NCBI RefSeq assembly: GCF_026262505.1
Contig: NC_067206.1
Span: forward strand, 19,055,319-19,119,318
Source: Trichomonas vaginalis G3
Taxonomy: Eukaryota > Parabasalia > Trichomonadida > Trichomonadidae
Direction of reading: 5' to 3'
DNA length: 64,000 nucleotides
Part shown: in pieces, positions 29,291-39,620 of the stretch
Layout: each line of letters starts with the position of its first letter
Numbering within the stretch: the stretch's first letter is position 1
Notes under the pieces: generated by a model
Told to the model about the DNA's origin: nothing
Databases searched by the model: none
What the model saw: only the letters and a program-made list of their open reading frames with translations
Translations under genes and position numbers: made by a program

Positions 29291-30149
29291 ATTCAACAGG
29301 GTGAAAAACCGGGTGAAAAAAGAGGTGAGATTTCACCACTTCACCTAAATTTATTTTTGTGCTATGTTTTCATACGTGTGAGGGTGGTGATATCATTAAT
29401 TTTTAAGTTTATTTTTATATAAATGACAGAACAAAAATAAAACATATCTACTCAACAGGAATGAGACCCTTACTGACTATGTATTCGTTTAATGCATGAT
29501 GAAAACAATGGTACATATTATCGTATGGGTATACACAACGTCTGTTTCCATCGTCGTCGTATATGTAGAGCTCAAATCCAGTCCAACCTTCTTTTGTACA
29601 ATATGTAGCTTTATTTAAGTATGCATTTATGTAGATAAGGCAATTTTCTTCATCGCTCCAGAAATAATTTTTGTTCTTTGTTGAAATAGTTTTCGTTCCT
29701 CTGCGACCATAAGGAATGTATGCAATGAATTTTGCGTCATATGGGATTGTAATATATTCAGGGTTTCTTTCATCGTCAATGGGTCTGTCTTTGTTAAAAT
29801 GCATGTTTCTCAGTTTTACTTGAGTTTTGAATAGTTCACGGAAACGTTCTGGGAAAGAGTCATAGTAAATGTAGTCAGACATGTCTTTGTAATGAAATAA
29901 AAAATTAAAAAAATAAAAATAAGGTTATTTTTTATTTAGTGAGGACGGTAGTGAATTCGTTAGTGAATTCATTAGTGAAGTCATTAGTGAAGTCGTTTAT
30001 GTGTCAGATGGTTTTGTAAATATTTAAGGTTAAGTTGGTGTTATGGTTGTGTTGTAAAATATACGTTACCGGTTTCGTAAAGTGTCAAAATCGCTAAGTT
30101 GGGTAAGGTGGAACGCAGTGCCGCCGTACCCAAGTTAGGGATACTAACT
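29266..30149 (-). repeat. Mav-2 right terminal inverted repeat
   Basis: Complement of 6841-7724. It ends at 30149 (ggatactaact). The direct flank 'acatt' follows at 30150 and also precedes 6841. Confidence 0.93.
29448..29882 (-). CDS. Unknown protein encoded in the Maverick terminal repeat (right copy)
   Basis: Product identical in all 144 residues to that of 7108-7542; the gene reads inwards from the right end. The identity shows that the two terminal repeats have hardly diverged, so the element is recent or its repeats are kept alike by copying during replication. Confidence 0.75.
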   Translation of the reverse strand: MSDYIYYDSFPERFRELFKTQVKLRNMHFNKDRPIDDERNPEYITIPYDAKFIAYIPYGRRGTKTISTKNKNYFWSDEENCLIYINAYLNKATYCTKEGWTGFELYIYDDDGNRRCVYPYDNMYHCFHHALNEYIVSKGLIPVE

Positions 30150-30386
30150 ACATTGATAAGCAATTATATTTTATAGTAGTAGTATTCAGAAATTCTTACA
30201 ATTTACAATACAATTTTCAAAAATGGATAAAGACTAATAGCCAAGTCTTGATATCATGCAGGGAGAATATACATTGATAAGCAATTATATTTTATAGTAG
30301 TAGTATTCAGAAATTCTTACAATTTACAATACAATTTTCAAAAATGGATAAAGACTAATAGCCAAGTCTTGATATCATGCAGGGAG
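30150..30386. repeat. 121-bp tandem repeat of MULE M2
   Basis: Two head-to-tail copies of a 121-bp unit ('acattgataagcaattat' to 'atatcatgcagggaga'), starting at 30150 and 30271. The end of a third copy, slightly diverged, lies at ~6795-6840 on the other side of Mav-2. So Mav-2 landed inside a three-unit tandem repeat near one end of the MULE. Confidence 0.85.
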
Positions 30387-30596
30387 ACTCTCTACAAATA
30401 CAAAAATTGATTATCATAAGGAAATACAAATTTATCAATTTTCATGTGAAAATTACATAAATTTGTTCTCCAATAAATAGCAATAATACTTTGAATGTTA
30501 TATTAAGTAATATAGCTTCAGGTAAATAAGCTTACACTTCAAAAATATACTGTTTATTCATTAATTTTAAAAAAAGTCCAAATTATCTAATCTTGC

Positions 30597-32105
30597 TTAC
30601 TCTTCCTTTAAACTTCTTTGTGCCAAATTTAATATTGCCTTCAAAGATGGAATAAGGACATTAGGTTCAATCCTTCGGCTTTCGACAATTTCCAAAATGT
30701 GTTGAATTAATTTCAAACATTCATCGTGTTTTGAAGCTCTTTGCTCAACAATCTGATTACCTGCCCTTGTAAAAATTCTTACTGCTCTTTCTTCATTCAA
30801 AACATTAGCGACTTGAACCTTAATAATCGCATTTGGAATCACAACAGTGATGAGAGTTACGACGATGTCATCATTGCGCTCATTTTTCTTACCCAAGAAA
30901 AATGTTTGCTTTAATTGATGAAAGTGTGATTCCGCAATGTTATTCGTGGAATCACCTTCTCCACGATATAACATCATCCAATGTTCTTTGGTTCTTCTCC
31001 ATTGTTTATCGAAATACTTCAAAGCGCGCGGTTCTTCTTCTTCTAACATTGTTGTCAAGAACTCATATGTTTCATCAGACTCTTCAGCCAGCTTTTCTGC
31101 ATTCGTTGCATATGCACGTAATGTCAAAAAGTCCATTGCTAAATAGAAGTTCTCAAAATTCTGTGGATTGTCAAAATAGCTTCCAACTTTTGCACATGCG
31201 CGTAAAACATGCAGAGCGCACCAACTGAGCTGCGCAAGAGGAAATCCGTCCTCAATTGCGCGAGCAATGTTTAGCGCACAGTCAGCGCTCCAATGCTGTG
31301 GATCCAGGTGCGCAAACTCACAGAATTTCACCAAACATTCTTGAATTTTTTCAGATGTCTGAGGGTTCACTAAAAAATAGCAAAAGGGGAAAATTGTGTT
31401 TTGACTTGTTTTCATTGTTACTGCAAACAATTGGATCTTTCCTTTAATTAAAGAATGAGTGGAATCGACGTGGAGAGGGTTATCAATGCTATGCACCAAT
31501 TCTTTTGCAGCAAAAGGTGCATATATGATTGTAAACTCGGAAAAATCTCCATTGTAATCAAATTGAACGAGATCATCTGGGCACTCTTCCTGTAAATTAT
31601 TCAAAAATGCTTCCAAAGAAGTGTAAGGATCGTTTGATAATCTTTGTGCAATAATCTCATCAAGGCGATAAAATTTGTGCTTTAAAGCATCAGTAGACTG
31701 CGCGAAAAGTTTCATTGTTTCTTTGTTATTCGTATCAATTCCGAACTTATCAAAAAATGCTTTTTGAGCAAGAAATTGCTTTCCACCGTTTTTAATATAA
31801 AGTTCGATCCATTTTTGATAAAATTTACTCGCGTAATGTGAACCCATTTCAACTCCTATATGATGGCAATGTTCTTCATTAACTTTGCTTATAGTAAACA
31901 CTCCATTTTGTTCTTCAACCCTAAATTTTGCCTTGCATAGGGGATACGAACATGAATAAGTGACATATTGCTTTGGAGATTCCGTTCTTCTTCTGTATGG
32001 GACACCGCCCTTGACTTCCTGTTTAATACCAAAAGCAATAACCTCCTCTAAGTCCACTGAAATCATAAAAATGAAGTGATTTTGAAAAGAGTTAACAAAA
32101 TTCAA
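30597..32105 (-). CDS. MULE transposase
   Basis: A 502-aa product, apparently whole. N-terminal zinc-finger-like region of WRKY/FLYWCH style (res. ~49-82: 'YSCSYPLCKAKFRV ... NEEHCHH'). The catalytic MULE domain has 'HVDSTHSLIKGKIQLFAV' (first Asp), 'QHWSADCALNIARAI' (second Asp), the signature 'LSWCALHVLRACAKV' and a C-terminal 'NIAESHFHQLK' block with the family's late Glu. It would cut and move DNA with Mutator-type ends. The nearby mariner inserted just upstream of its start (gene start 32105, mariner 32186). The start could be an inner Met (residue 15, MISVDLEE). Confidence 0.9.
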   Translation of the reverse strand: MNFVNSFQNHFIFMISVDLEEVIAFGIKQEVKGGVPYRRRTESPKQYVTYSCSYPLCKAKFRVEEQNGVFTISKVNEEHCHHIGVEMGSHYASKFYQKWIELYIKNGGKQFLAQKAFFDKFGIDTNNKETMKLFAQSTDALKHKFYRLDEIIAQRLSNDPYTSLEAFLNNLQEECPDDLVQFDYNGDFSEFTIIYAPFAAKELVHSIDNPLHVDSTHSLIKGKIQLFAVTMKTSQNTIFPFCYFLVNPQTSEKIQECLVKFCEFAHLDPQHWSADCALNIARAIEDGFPLAQLSWCALHVLRACAKVGSYFDNPQNFENFYLAMDFLTLRAYATNAEKLAEESDETYEFLTTMLEEEEPRALKYFDKQWRRTKEHWMMLYRGEGDSTNNIAESHFHQLKQTFFLGKKNERNDDIVVTLITVVIPNAIIKVQVANVLNEERAVRIFTRAGNQIVEQRASKHDECLKLIQHILEIVESRRIEPNVLIPSLKAILNLAQRSLKEE

Positions 32106-32185
32106 ATCACATCAAAAACAAAAACACATAAAAATATTTTATTATACTCATTCGAAATTAAAAATAATAAAATTTATATATATAG

Positions 32186-33484
32186 GGTGTCCAAAGGTGT
32201 GTTTAGCACAAACCTGAATACTGCGAATAGAAATAAACAAGTTACATATATATAAAGTTTATTTAAATATAATCACCATTGGATTCAATCACGCGTTCGC
32301 AGCGATCGATCCAGGCTTGAAAGACACGCTTTAAATCATCATGAGAAAATTGCTCAAATTGCTCTCTTACAAAATTTTCAAGATCATCTGGACTCGCGAA
32401 ATCGCGTCCTTCAGCTCTCTTTTTTAGCGTGCCGAATAAATAAAAGTCAGAGGGTGCAATATCAGGTGAATAAATTGGGTTTGGAACAACTTTGACATTG
32501 TTTTCCACCAAGTAATTCATTACCTTATGACTTTTGTGAACTCTTGAATTATCAAAATGAATTGCAAACTTTTGTTTTTGTTATTTGGATTTCTCAAACT
32601 CATCAGAATTGATAATTTGAGTAAGAACATTGTCAATTAGATACTGAGCATTCATCGTATTAGGTTTTTGAAGAATATCAATTGCGATGATGCCATTCAC
32701 GCCCAAAAAACCGACAACATCATCATTGGTGTGTCAATTTTTTTCTTCGGGAATGTTTGCGGATTTTCATCCTTCGGGATCCACATGATTTTGGCTTCTG
32801 TTGCATATTGAAACCAAGACTCGTCCCCTGTTACTAAAAAGCGAAACTTCTTGGATTGATACGCACCCAATATAGAGAGGAGCTCTTTCGAAGATTGGAC
32901 TCTAGATTTTTTTTGAACTGAATTAAGGTTGTGCGGAACCCAACGTGTATACGCTAGTTTGTAGTTCAAATAATTGTGCAGATAATAACTGACTGTTGTA
33001 CGTGGTATCTTTGTCATCTCCTCTATCCTTCTGAGTGATGCTCTTGGGTCTTCATCTAGCGCTTGAAGAATTGCTTTGATTTTTCTTTGATCCGGCGATT
33101 TTTTGTCAATTTTTATGATGGGCGCCTTTTTGTTCATGAAGTGATACATCCTAACATGATACGTTACAGTGGAATAGCTAGGAGCATCCATACCGAAGCA
33201 TTTTACCAATGTCTCGTAGATTTTTTACAGTTTTTGCATTTTTTTTTGCAAGAGCGAGGATGTTTTCTTTATGATTCATTAAAAAAATGAAAAAAATCCC
33301 GCCAAAATTTCCCGCGAAACCGCCTCTTGTCTCAAAATTCATTTTATATCCCGGCATGGCGCCAAAATACAACATACTCATCATATACATATATTCATAT
33401 TTTTTATTATATATTTATAATCAGCATATATATCCTTTAATAGTCTCATATAGAGCGCTGTGCTAAACGCACCTTTGGACACCC
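32186..33484 (-). mobile_element. Mariner element of Tvmar1 type
   Basis: About 1.3 kb with ~27-bp terminal inverted repeats (gggtgtccaaaggtg, then gtttagcac) with one or two mismatches, flanked on both sides by TA as expected for mariner targets. It contains a broken mariner transposase gene. Size, ends and gene agree with the Tvmar1 family of T. vaginalis. It lies between the MULE transposase start and the MULE's right edge. Confidence 0.93.
32263..33390 (-). pseudogene. Mariner transposase, frameshifted
   Basis: Three pieces in order. 33390-33190 holds the start of the N-terminal helix-turn-helix (ALAKKNAKTVKNLRDIG). 33209-32697 holds the second HTH (RRIEEMTKIPRTTVSYYL) and the first catalytic block 'LVTGDESWFQYA'. 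32520-32263 holds the C-terminal 'NPIYSPDIAPSDFYLFG', matching the mariner 'YSPDLAPSDYHLF' block. The frame changes near 33195-33205, and the middle 32521-32696 holds at least one frame change plus a stop. The element is therefore inactive. Confidence 0.9.
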
Positions 33485-33643
33485 TATATTAATTTCATTA
33501 AATCAAGGTTAAAAATCTCACCGGAAAAATAACCTCAGTGTGATAAATTTATCACCGGAAAAATTTACAATAAGGTTAATACCGAAAATATCGAAAAATC
33601 AACATTTAAGGTTAATTTAAGAGTATGCACTTTTGTCACCTAC

Positions 33644-33723
33644 TCATTCTTATAGATGTTGATTCACTAAAGTGGGATTCTATTTATATGAGGTAGAGGC
33701 ATGAGGCTCGGCAAGTCTTATTG
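33644..33723. repeat. 80-bp flanking duplication, right copy
   Basis: Direct repeat of 6648-6727 with two mismatches. It ends the MULE-bearing segment. Confidence 0.85.
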
Positions 33724-33744
33724 CTTTTTACCTCAATTTATGTA

Positions 33745-33835
33745 TTAAATAATTATAATGATTCATAGTGGCCGCTGCTGACTGGCCATCAGCAGTCCCC
33801 TGGCCAAGATTAATATAATTATTTAATACTTATCC
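33745..33835. repeat. Isolated long hairpin
   Basis: Arms 'tattaaataattataatg'-type and its complement enclose a GC-rich inner stem (ctgctgactggccatcagcag). It lies between the 80-bp duplication and the hAT gene. It could be the hAT's subterminal stem or a solo hairpin repeat. Confidence 0.6.
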
Positions 33836-34010
33836 AGTTTTACATCAATAACAACAAAGCTAATCAATCATCATTCAGAAATGCGGGAAATTACTACTAA
33901 TATTAAAGATTGATAGACATTAGGCTGGCCACCTTCTGTCTAATATCTTTACGAATAAAAATAATACTTTTTAAAACAAATTATTTAATAAATTTTATTA
34001 AAAAACAAAA

Positions 34011-36145
34011 TCAAATATCAAATTGATCATCATTCAACTTGATGAAGAAGCGGCATGCTACATATTCTTCTTTGCATGATTCGTTCATTGAATTTCTTGT
34101 CTTTCGCAATTCAGATATTACCCGTTCTACATCTGCTTCACTGCACGAAAGTGACATCATCCTTTTTCCAATTGGTCTTATTGCTTTTAGTTGCTTTATG
34201 CCATTCATGTACCAAAACTTGCCATCATTTTGAGCAAGATGATGACCATTTATAAGATGGGAATCATCTTGCTCTATGAAGAAATCGTAAGCATCACTCA
34301 ATTCCTTGGCTCTATCGTCTTTATTGATCGTTGGATCAACTGTTGATTCGGCAATTGCTCTTTGTCTGAGGATTGTTATCATGAATGTGTATAGATCTTT
34401 TATCTCTTCATCTACAACATCCCAGACCAAGGAATTCCTCGAACCATCGGCATTTGTTTCGGCTGCATGATCGTCGTTAAGCATTTGTTCCTCTTCTGCT
34501 TGCTGGATCTCTTCATCATGCTCGGCTACCTCGTCAACACGTTCTGTTCGTTCTTCTTCAAGGATTTCGCCGAGTTTCTCAAATGTGATCTCGCGATTGA
34601 TGATCCTCAGGGAAGGAATCGTTGGGACTTGCACATCTTTCAACTGCATTATAGGTGGATAGCTTGTCTTTCCTCCAAAACCCTTCTTGTCTCTGATGAT
34701 CTTCCTTGCTAACGGTGTAAAGCCGAAAGCAAACCGAAGCAAATCAATTCTACCATATTCTTTCATATCATTTTTGAATATTGTAGTGATTGATCGGAGA
34801 ATCTCTTCACCATCTGGCGTTAATCTTCCTGCCATTTCATCCAACATCCCTTGGCACTGTTGTATCATCAGGAATGCATAAGCACCCATGGACTTGTTGG
34901 ATTCCAGCCATAATTGAAGTTGCTTTAATGGCTTGAATATCATTAAAGCATCTTTAAAGAGTGGAGGAATTCCATCACGTGTCCATTGTAACTGTTCACG
35001 TGTAGCTCTGGAAAGGGATAGTGGAAGATCTCCACTTCTTAAAGCAGTATTAATTGTTTCCAGATTATCAAAGATGAAAAACAGAGTATCATATATGTAG
35101 AGCCAGCGAGTTTCCGGGATTGATGGAACCCTGATCTTGTATCTCGCTCTCATATCGTGATTCTTAAAGATAATGATAATCTGGTGAACTCTATTCATCA
35201 GTTCATTCAACAATGGACATTGCTTACGTGCGTGGACAATAGCATTGTTCAAGACGTGGTTAAGGCAACGAATGTACACGGTTTGTAAGCCAGGGAAAAG
35301 GGCTCCTTCTGGCCTCCAGTGGCAGAGTCCTTTAACCTGGGCTGGCAAACCATCTCCGACTACTCCAGCTACGTGGTTTTTATTAACCTTAAGAGAATCA
35401 AACCACGTATGGTAGTCCTCGTATGTCCAATTAGTCGAAATTGTTGTGTCGAAGAATTGGTGGCGATCTGTTTTGCCTGGATTGCACACACAAGAGAATA
35501 GACCATGACGGCTGCCGTGTGTTCCGCAGTCCAGGGAAATTGAGAAGATGCGGAATTCCTCGCAGAACTTTAGGCCCCGAGAGGAGTCTGTTTTGCCTAA
35601 AGTAATCAATGCCTCTCTGACACCGCGCCGTGTGAACTCAATGTCTGGGATTGTAAAGTTGATGCCCTGTTCGCGATTGACTTTATTTTTAAGCCATTTG
35701 GCGAAGCTCTCTAGGAAGCTTTTAAATGCTGGCTTCATTGTGGCATAAAGGCTTATATCTAGGCTCGCAATAAGCCTGGCAATGATCTCTTCTAACGAAG
35801 GATCATTACCAGAGCCAACTGCTTGCTGAGTATTCTCAACTTGGTGCTCAGCAGGAACGTAGTTGGGCATTGGGAGTAAAAATTTGCACTTATGATCTTT
35901 AAAATCATTTTTCCTGCTTTTTTTAATGCATCGCACGAACTGCCCTTGAACTAATGTTTCACTACATTCGGCACAGTATGTAAAGAGCCTTCCTTTGTCT
36001 GATTGATTAGGCTCATTCTCATAATAGCCGATCGTAGTGAAACATTTTTTCCACACTTTGTTTCCAATGTTTCAGGAGTTGGTGGATATTTCGTCTTCTT
36101 AAATGGAATCCACTCATCATATACATGAGGATCCCATGCAGTCAT
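34011..36145 (-). pseudogene. hAT-family transposase, one frameshift near its start
   Basis: The main frame gives ~680 aa (36056-34011), and an N-terminal piece (36145-~36055: MTAWDPHVYDEWIPFKK) continues into it by a frame change near 36055. A zinc-finger-like start (FTYCAECSETLVQG ... RKNDFKDHKC) is compatible with a BED finger. hAT-type blocks follow: 'AGVVGDGLPAQVKGL', 'IRCLNHVLNNAI', 'IPETRWLYIYDTL', and the C-terminal dimerisation motif 'SCSEADVERVISELRKTRNSM'. Acidic insert ~res. 510-560. I could not define terminal repeats or an 8-bp duplication. Apart from the one frameshift it looks intact. Confidence 0.8.
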
Positions 36146-36890
36146 AATAAAATTAAAGCTTTTTGAATATATTCAATTTTTAAATGATATTTTCACGGGT
36201 TAAATATAAAATAAAGAATAAGATGTAAATTATTAAAATATTTAATTTTAAATTTTGAACCCGTGATAAATATTTTTTTGCATTGTTATTAATAATGAAA
36301 AATAAAGCTTATTTCAATGAAAATTGTTCTGCAAATTTATTTCACTTTTGACCTCACTTTTTCCGTAATTCAATTTTTTACTTTTAATATTTTAGATCTT
36401 CATAATATCATTTGAAAAATTAACCATATAAAAAAATCAAGTTATCAATTCACTTTTTCCGTAATTCAAAAATCAAAAATATAAATAATATATCTTTTTA
36501 TCAAATATTATTATTATTCTATGAAAAATGAGGTCCGGAAATTTTGCGGATTCCCGTAACTCAATTTTACGGAAAAAGTGCAGTAAACTATTCAAAATAC
36601 GGAAAAATTGGTGTAAACTAATGATTTTACGGTAAAATCACGGAAAGTCCCGGAAGAATATATGTGCCTATATGAAATTATACAAAAATGAATCAAACGC
36701 ATTTTAAAAGATTGTTCTTGTATTATAAATGCTATTCGCAGATTTATTAGTTGAAGAAAATTACCAAATTTTTGCCGATTTACAAAAAATGATTTACAAA
36801 GCATATTTTTATAAGGCTTAAAAAATCTTTAAAATGTGACCGGTGACGGAAATCCATGGTAACCAACCGCGGTTCCCGTTTGGAATGCCA
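36146..36890. other. AT-rich spacer with repeated 'cactttttccgtaattc'
   Basis: No gene. The text 'cactttttccgtaattc' occurs at ~36356 and ~36450, and related inverted text (acggaaaaagtgcagtaaac) at ~36571. These look like transposon end motifs of the 'cactttttc' kind used throughout the window. The rest is simple AT-rich sequence. Confidence 0.4.
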
Positions 36891-37760
36891 TAGCTACCTG
36901 TGAAGCACTGACTTCAAGTCAGTACCTCACAGGTTGCAATTACATTGAAAGATGGGAGAAACTTTGTCCGAATGTTAAACTATTCGGACAAAGTTTCTCC
37001 CATTTGTAGTGGAGATGGAAGGCTTTGAGGTATATTGTATTAATATATGCCCCAAAGCCTTCCATCTCCACTTGAAAGTGTCCAAACTTTGGGTTAATAG
37101 TTTGCAATTAACCCAAAGTTTGGACACTTTCTGGAAGGAATTGGAGGGTAAGAGATATACATTCATATGGTATATCTCTTACCCTCCAATTCCTTCTTAA
37201 AATGGGAGAAACTTTGTCCGAATGTTAAACTATTCGGACAAAGTTTCTCCCATTTTTTGAAGGAAAAAGTGGACATTACATGCATATAAAATTTGACATG
37301 TAAAGTCCACTTTTTGTGAGCGGGGATTTGACTCCGTCAAATCCCCTTTTTCGTTTACGAGAGTTCTGATGAGCTTGAAATTGATAAGTCGCTATTCTTA
37401 ATATATGCATTAGAGGGAACAATTCCCTCTTTAACATGCCAAAACTTGCGTCTGATTGCAAACAATCAGACGCAAGTTTTGGCAATTTTAGTGGGAATAG
37501 AACCTTTTGAGGCACTGATTCATATATAGTGCCTCAAAAGGCTCTATTCCCACTTTAAAACAAGGAAACTTTCCTTAAATTTTTTTCGAATTTGAGAAAA
37601 GTTTCCGAGACTTGATGTGAGGACTACTCGCTCTGAGGCACAAATTCTAGATTTGCACCTCAGAGCGAGAATTTCCTCTCAAGGCTCGGAAACTTTCCCT
37701 AAATCAAAAAATGAGGAAAGGGCTGTAAGGTCAACTCTGGTACCAATAGGTACCAGAGTA
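36890..37760. repeat. Hairpin array 4 (about a dozen hairpins)
   Basis: Consecutive stems. 36893-36936 (cctgtgaagcactgacttca), 36951-37003 and 37201-37256 (gggagaaactttgtccgaat, twice), 37010-37074 (gatggaaggctttgaggtat), 37075-37132 (gtgtccaaactttgggttaa), 37134-37197 (ggaattggagggtaagagat), 37263-37316, 37320-37352 (ggggatttgactccgtcaaa), 37438-37485 (gccaaaacttgcgtctgatt), 37490-37555 (gtgggaatagaaccttttga), 37561-37610, 37620-37675 (ctcgctctgaggca) and 37735-37762 (ctggtaccaataggtaccag). Arms of 18-28 bp, mostly perfect. Two hairpin classes alternate. Confidence 0.92.
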
Positions 37761-37762
37761 TT

Positions 37763-38039
37763 ATATTAAAATGCTCGCACGAGAAGTAGCCATGCGACGG
37801 TTTTACGCAATGACCGTTTATTTTTAAATATTTAAGCAGGAACAACAACTTTCGGCCATCAGACAAAATCATACAAAAATCAACGCCGCCCTTTTTTCCC
37901 CTCTCTTCCTTTTTCTTCTTATTTCTTTTATTTTTCTTTGTAAAATTTCAAAAATTAGAAAATAATTTTAAAATTAATTTTAATTAAGATAAAAATATAA
38001 AAATAATAAAGATAAACAATTGCAAAGACTATGATAGTT
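37763..38039. other. AT-rich, pyrimidine-tract spacer
   Basis: Contains a C/T tract at ~37888-37945 and otherwise AT-rich text. No gene seen. Shorter copies of the same sort of C/T tract occur at 5988-6085 and 42100-42125, each beside an element end. Confidence 0.4.
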
Positions 38040-38535
38040 TATTCAATATACATATCTAAGGAGAAATGAGTAGTAATTGTGGAGTATGAGGAGGATTGAG
38101 TAGTAATTTGAGTAAGCTGAGGAGTCTGGGTAGGAGCAAGGAGGAATCAGGATGAGTAAGGAGAAATGTAGAGTAATAAGGAGGAATATAGAGTAATAAG
38201 GAGGGATCAGGAGGAGTAAGGAGGAATCTGTAGAGGAATCAGGAGGAATAGGAGGAATAGGAGGAATCAGGAGGAATAGGAGGAATAGGAGGAATCAGGA
38301 GAAATGTAGAGTAATAAGGAGGAGTAAGGAGGAATCAGGAGGAATATAGAGTAATAAGGAGGGATCTGGAGGAGTAAGGAGGAATCTGTAAAGGAATCAG
38401 GAGGAATGTAGAGTAATAAGGAGGAGTAAGGAGGAATGTAGAGTAATAAGGAGGAGTAAGGAGGAATCAGGAGGAGTAAGGAGGAATAGGAGGAATGTAG
38501 AGTAATAAGGAGGAATCTGTAGAGGAATCAGAAGA
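38040..38535. repeat. Purine-rich minisatellite
   Basis: About 480 bp made of 'aggaggaat', 'caggaggaat', 'taaggaggagtaaggagg' and 'gtagagtaataaggagg' units in irregular higher-order order. One strand is almost purely A/G. It directly replaces the downstream part of the pogo-like gene at 38528, so it probably arose from, or grew at, that gene's broken end. Confidence 0.9.
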
Positions 38536-39620
38536 TGCCTGCAACAGCTGATGATCTTTTTTCAGTTCTAGATACGGGAACTGAAATAGTATCAGATGAA
38601 TAAGATGCAGGAACAACAACTTTTTTTGATAATTGCATCTTGCCATGCTTGATGACAAATTTCGTCAACATTTGCAACAAATTGAGGAGAAATCTCAGGA
38701 ACAATTTGTTCCAATTTGTCAAAGTATTCATCTATTAAGTCTAGATCTGCTTGAACACGCTCTTCTTCGCATGGAATACCTTTTATAACTTTGAAATGTT
38801 TTGACTTTTTTATCATCATCCTTATTGCATCTTTTGCAAGGAAGAATTCAAAGTTTTTTTTGAACGAAAACAGCAATATCATCATATGAAACAGGTTTTC
38901 GTTCATTAAATCTTTGTAAAATCCACTCAAAGACTTCTTCCTTTTGCAATTCTGTAAGTGATGATGGTCTATGGCATTCTTTAATTTCGATTCCTCTTGT
39001 ATAATGATTATGGAGTGCACCCTTATTTGTATTGAAAACTTTTACAGTTTCTTCCCAAGTAATAGGTAATTTTAGCTCTTTAAACTTGTTAATAAAGAAC
39101 ACGTCCTGCTCTCTTAAGGTTGGAAGTTCTAGTAATTCGTCGTGGAATTGCTGAATTGCATCTCGTGATTGCTTATGTTTGATATTTTCGTAGAAAAATG
39201 TTGTATTTCCGGTTCTTCGTTGATGATATACACCAGTACCTTCATCAGTGTCTGTAGAGTGAGCTGGAGGTGTTCGCTCATCATCAGCCTGGTAGTCTGG
39301 ATCATTATTGTTCTCATCTTCTTCATCTGAAGAATCTGTTAATGAATCCATCAAAGATTCTGTATCACTTTCTGATGATTCATCAGTTTCTGCAAGTGCA
39401 TTGTATTCATAATCCTCTCCCTCATCTTCAAGAGTAGCTAACACTTGTTCCAACTCGGTTGGAGCCATTTGTGGAATAGGACCTAGCTTCCTTTGTACTT
39501 CTTCGAGACATTCTGGTGTTTCATCGATAGAAACTGGGTGTTCATCCCAAAACTCTTTATAACTTGCTGATTTTTCAGGGTCAATAAAGAGATTTTGATG
39601 TTTTACTGGAGCCTTGGTGG
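38528..39620 (-). pseudogene. Pogo/CENP-B-like DDE transposase, truncated and frameshifted
   Basis: Open from a stop at ~39620 (first Met 39468). An acidic Ser/Asp/Glu region (res. ~15-70) is followed by a psq-like HTH (LPITWEETVKVFNTNKGALH) and the CENP-B-type HTH (LTELQKEEVFEWILQRFNER). A frame change near 38860 leads to 'FVANVDEICHQAWQDAI', the first DDE Asp region ('N-D-E'), then 'KKVVVPASYSSDTISVPVSR'. The second half of the catalytic domain is missing: the frame runs into the purine-rich minisatellite at ~38530. Two or three breaks in all. Confidence 0.7.

Larger units (their letters stand above)
6841..30149. mobile_element. Maverick/Polinton (Mav-2), complete length, 23.3 kb
   Basis: Both ends are present as long terminal inverted repeats starting 5'-AGTTAGTATCC. 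Direct flanks 'acatt' (just before 6841 and again at 30150-30154) fit the 5-6 bp target duplication known for Mavericks. It carries the family's hallmark genes: protein-primed DNA polymerase B, retroviral-type integrase, A32/FtsK-like packaging ATPase and a large capsid-type protein, plus a fibre and KilA-N genes. The repeats look essentially identical where compared, so the insertion is young. Most genes look whole; a handful (about four or five) appear broken, one of them by the MULE derivative at 18632-20599. It is treated here as a fossil. Confidence 0.95.
6728..33643 (-). mobile_element. MULE (Mutator-like) element M2, carrying nested Maverick and mariner insertions
   Basis: The segment lies between the two 80-bp duplications. 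Without Mav-2 (6841-30149) and the mariner (32186-33484) it is only about 2.3 kb and contains the MULE transposase gene (30597-32105, minus strand) and 121-bp tandem repeats near its left end. Its outermost bases form at most a weak inverted repeat ('gggacaaagttgca' on the left against the complement of 'tgcacttttgtcacc' on the right). Assigning the 80-bp duplication to this MULE is an inference, strengthened by the analogous 81-bp case of M1. Confidence 0.65.

Noticed and set aside
6648-33723. The 80-bp direct repeats read as long terminal repeats of a retroelement
   Set aside because: No gag or reverse transcriptase lies between them, and they are too short. A MULE transposase lies inside, and the 81-bp pair around M1 is plainly duplicated target sequence.
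36975-37515. Short open frames within hairpin array 4 (62-79 codons on both strands)
   Set aside because: They result from the inverted-repeat composition and have no start context or similarity beyond other hairpin arrays.
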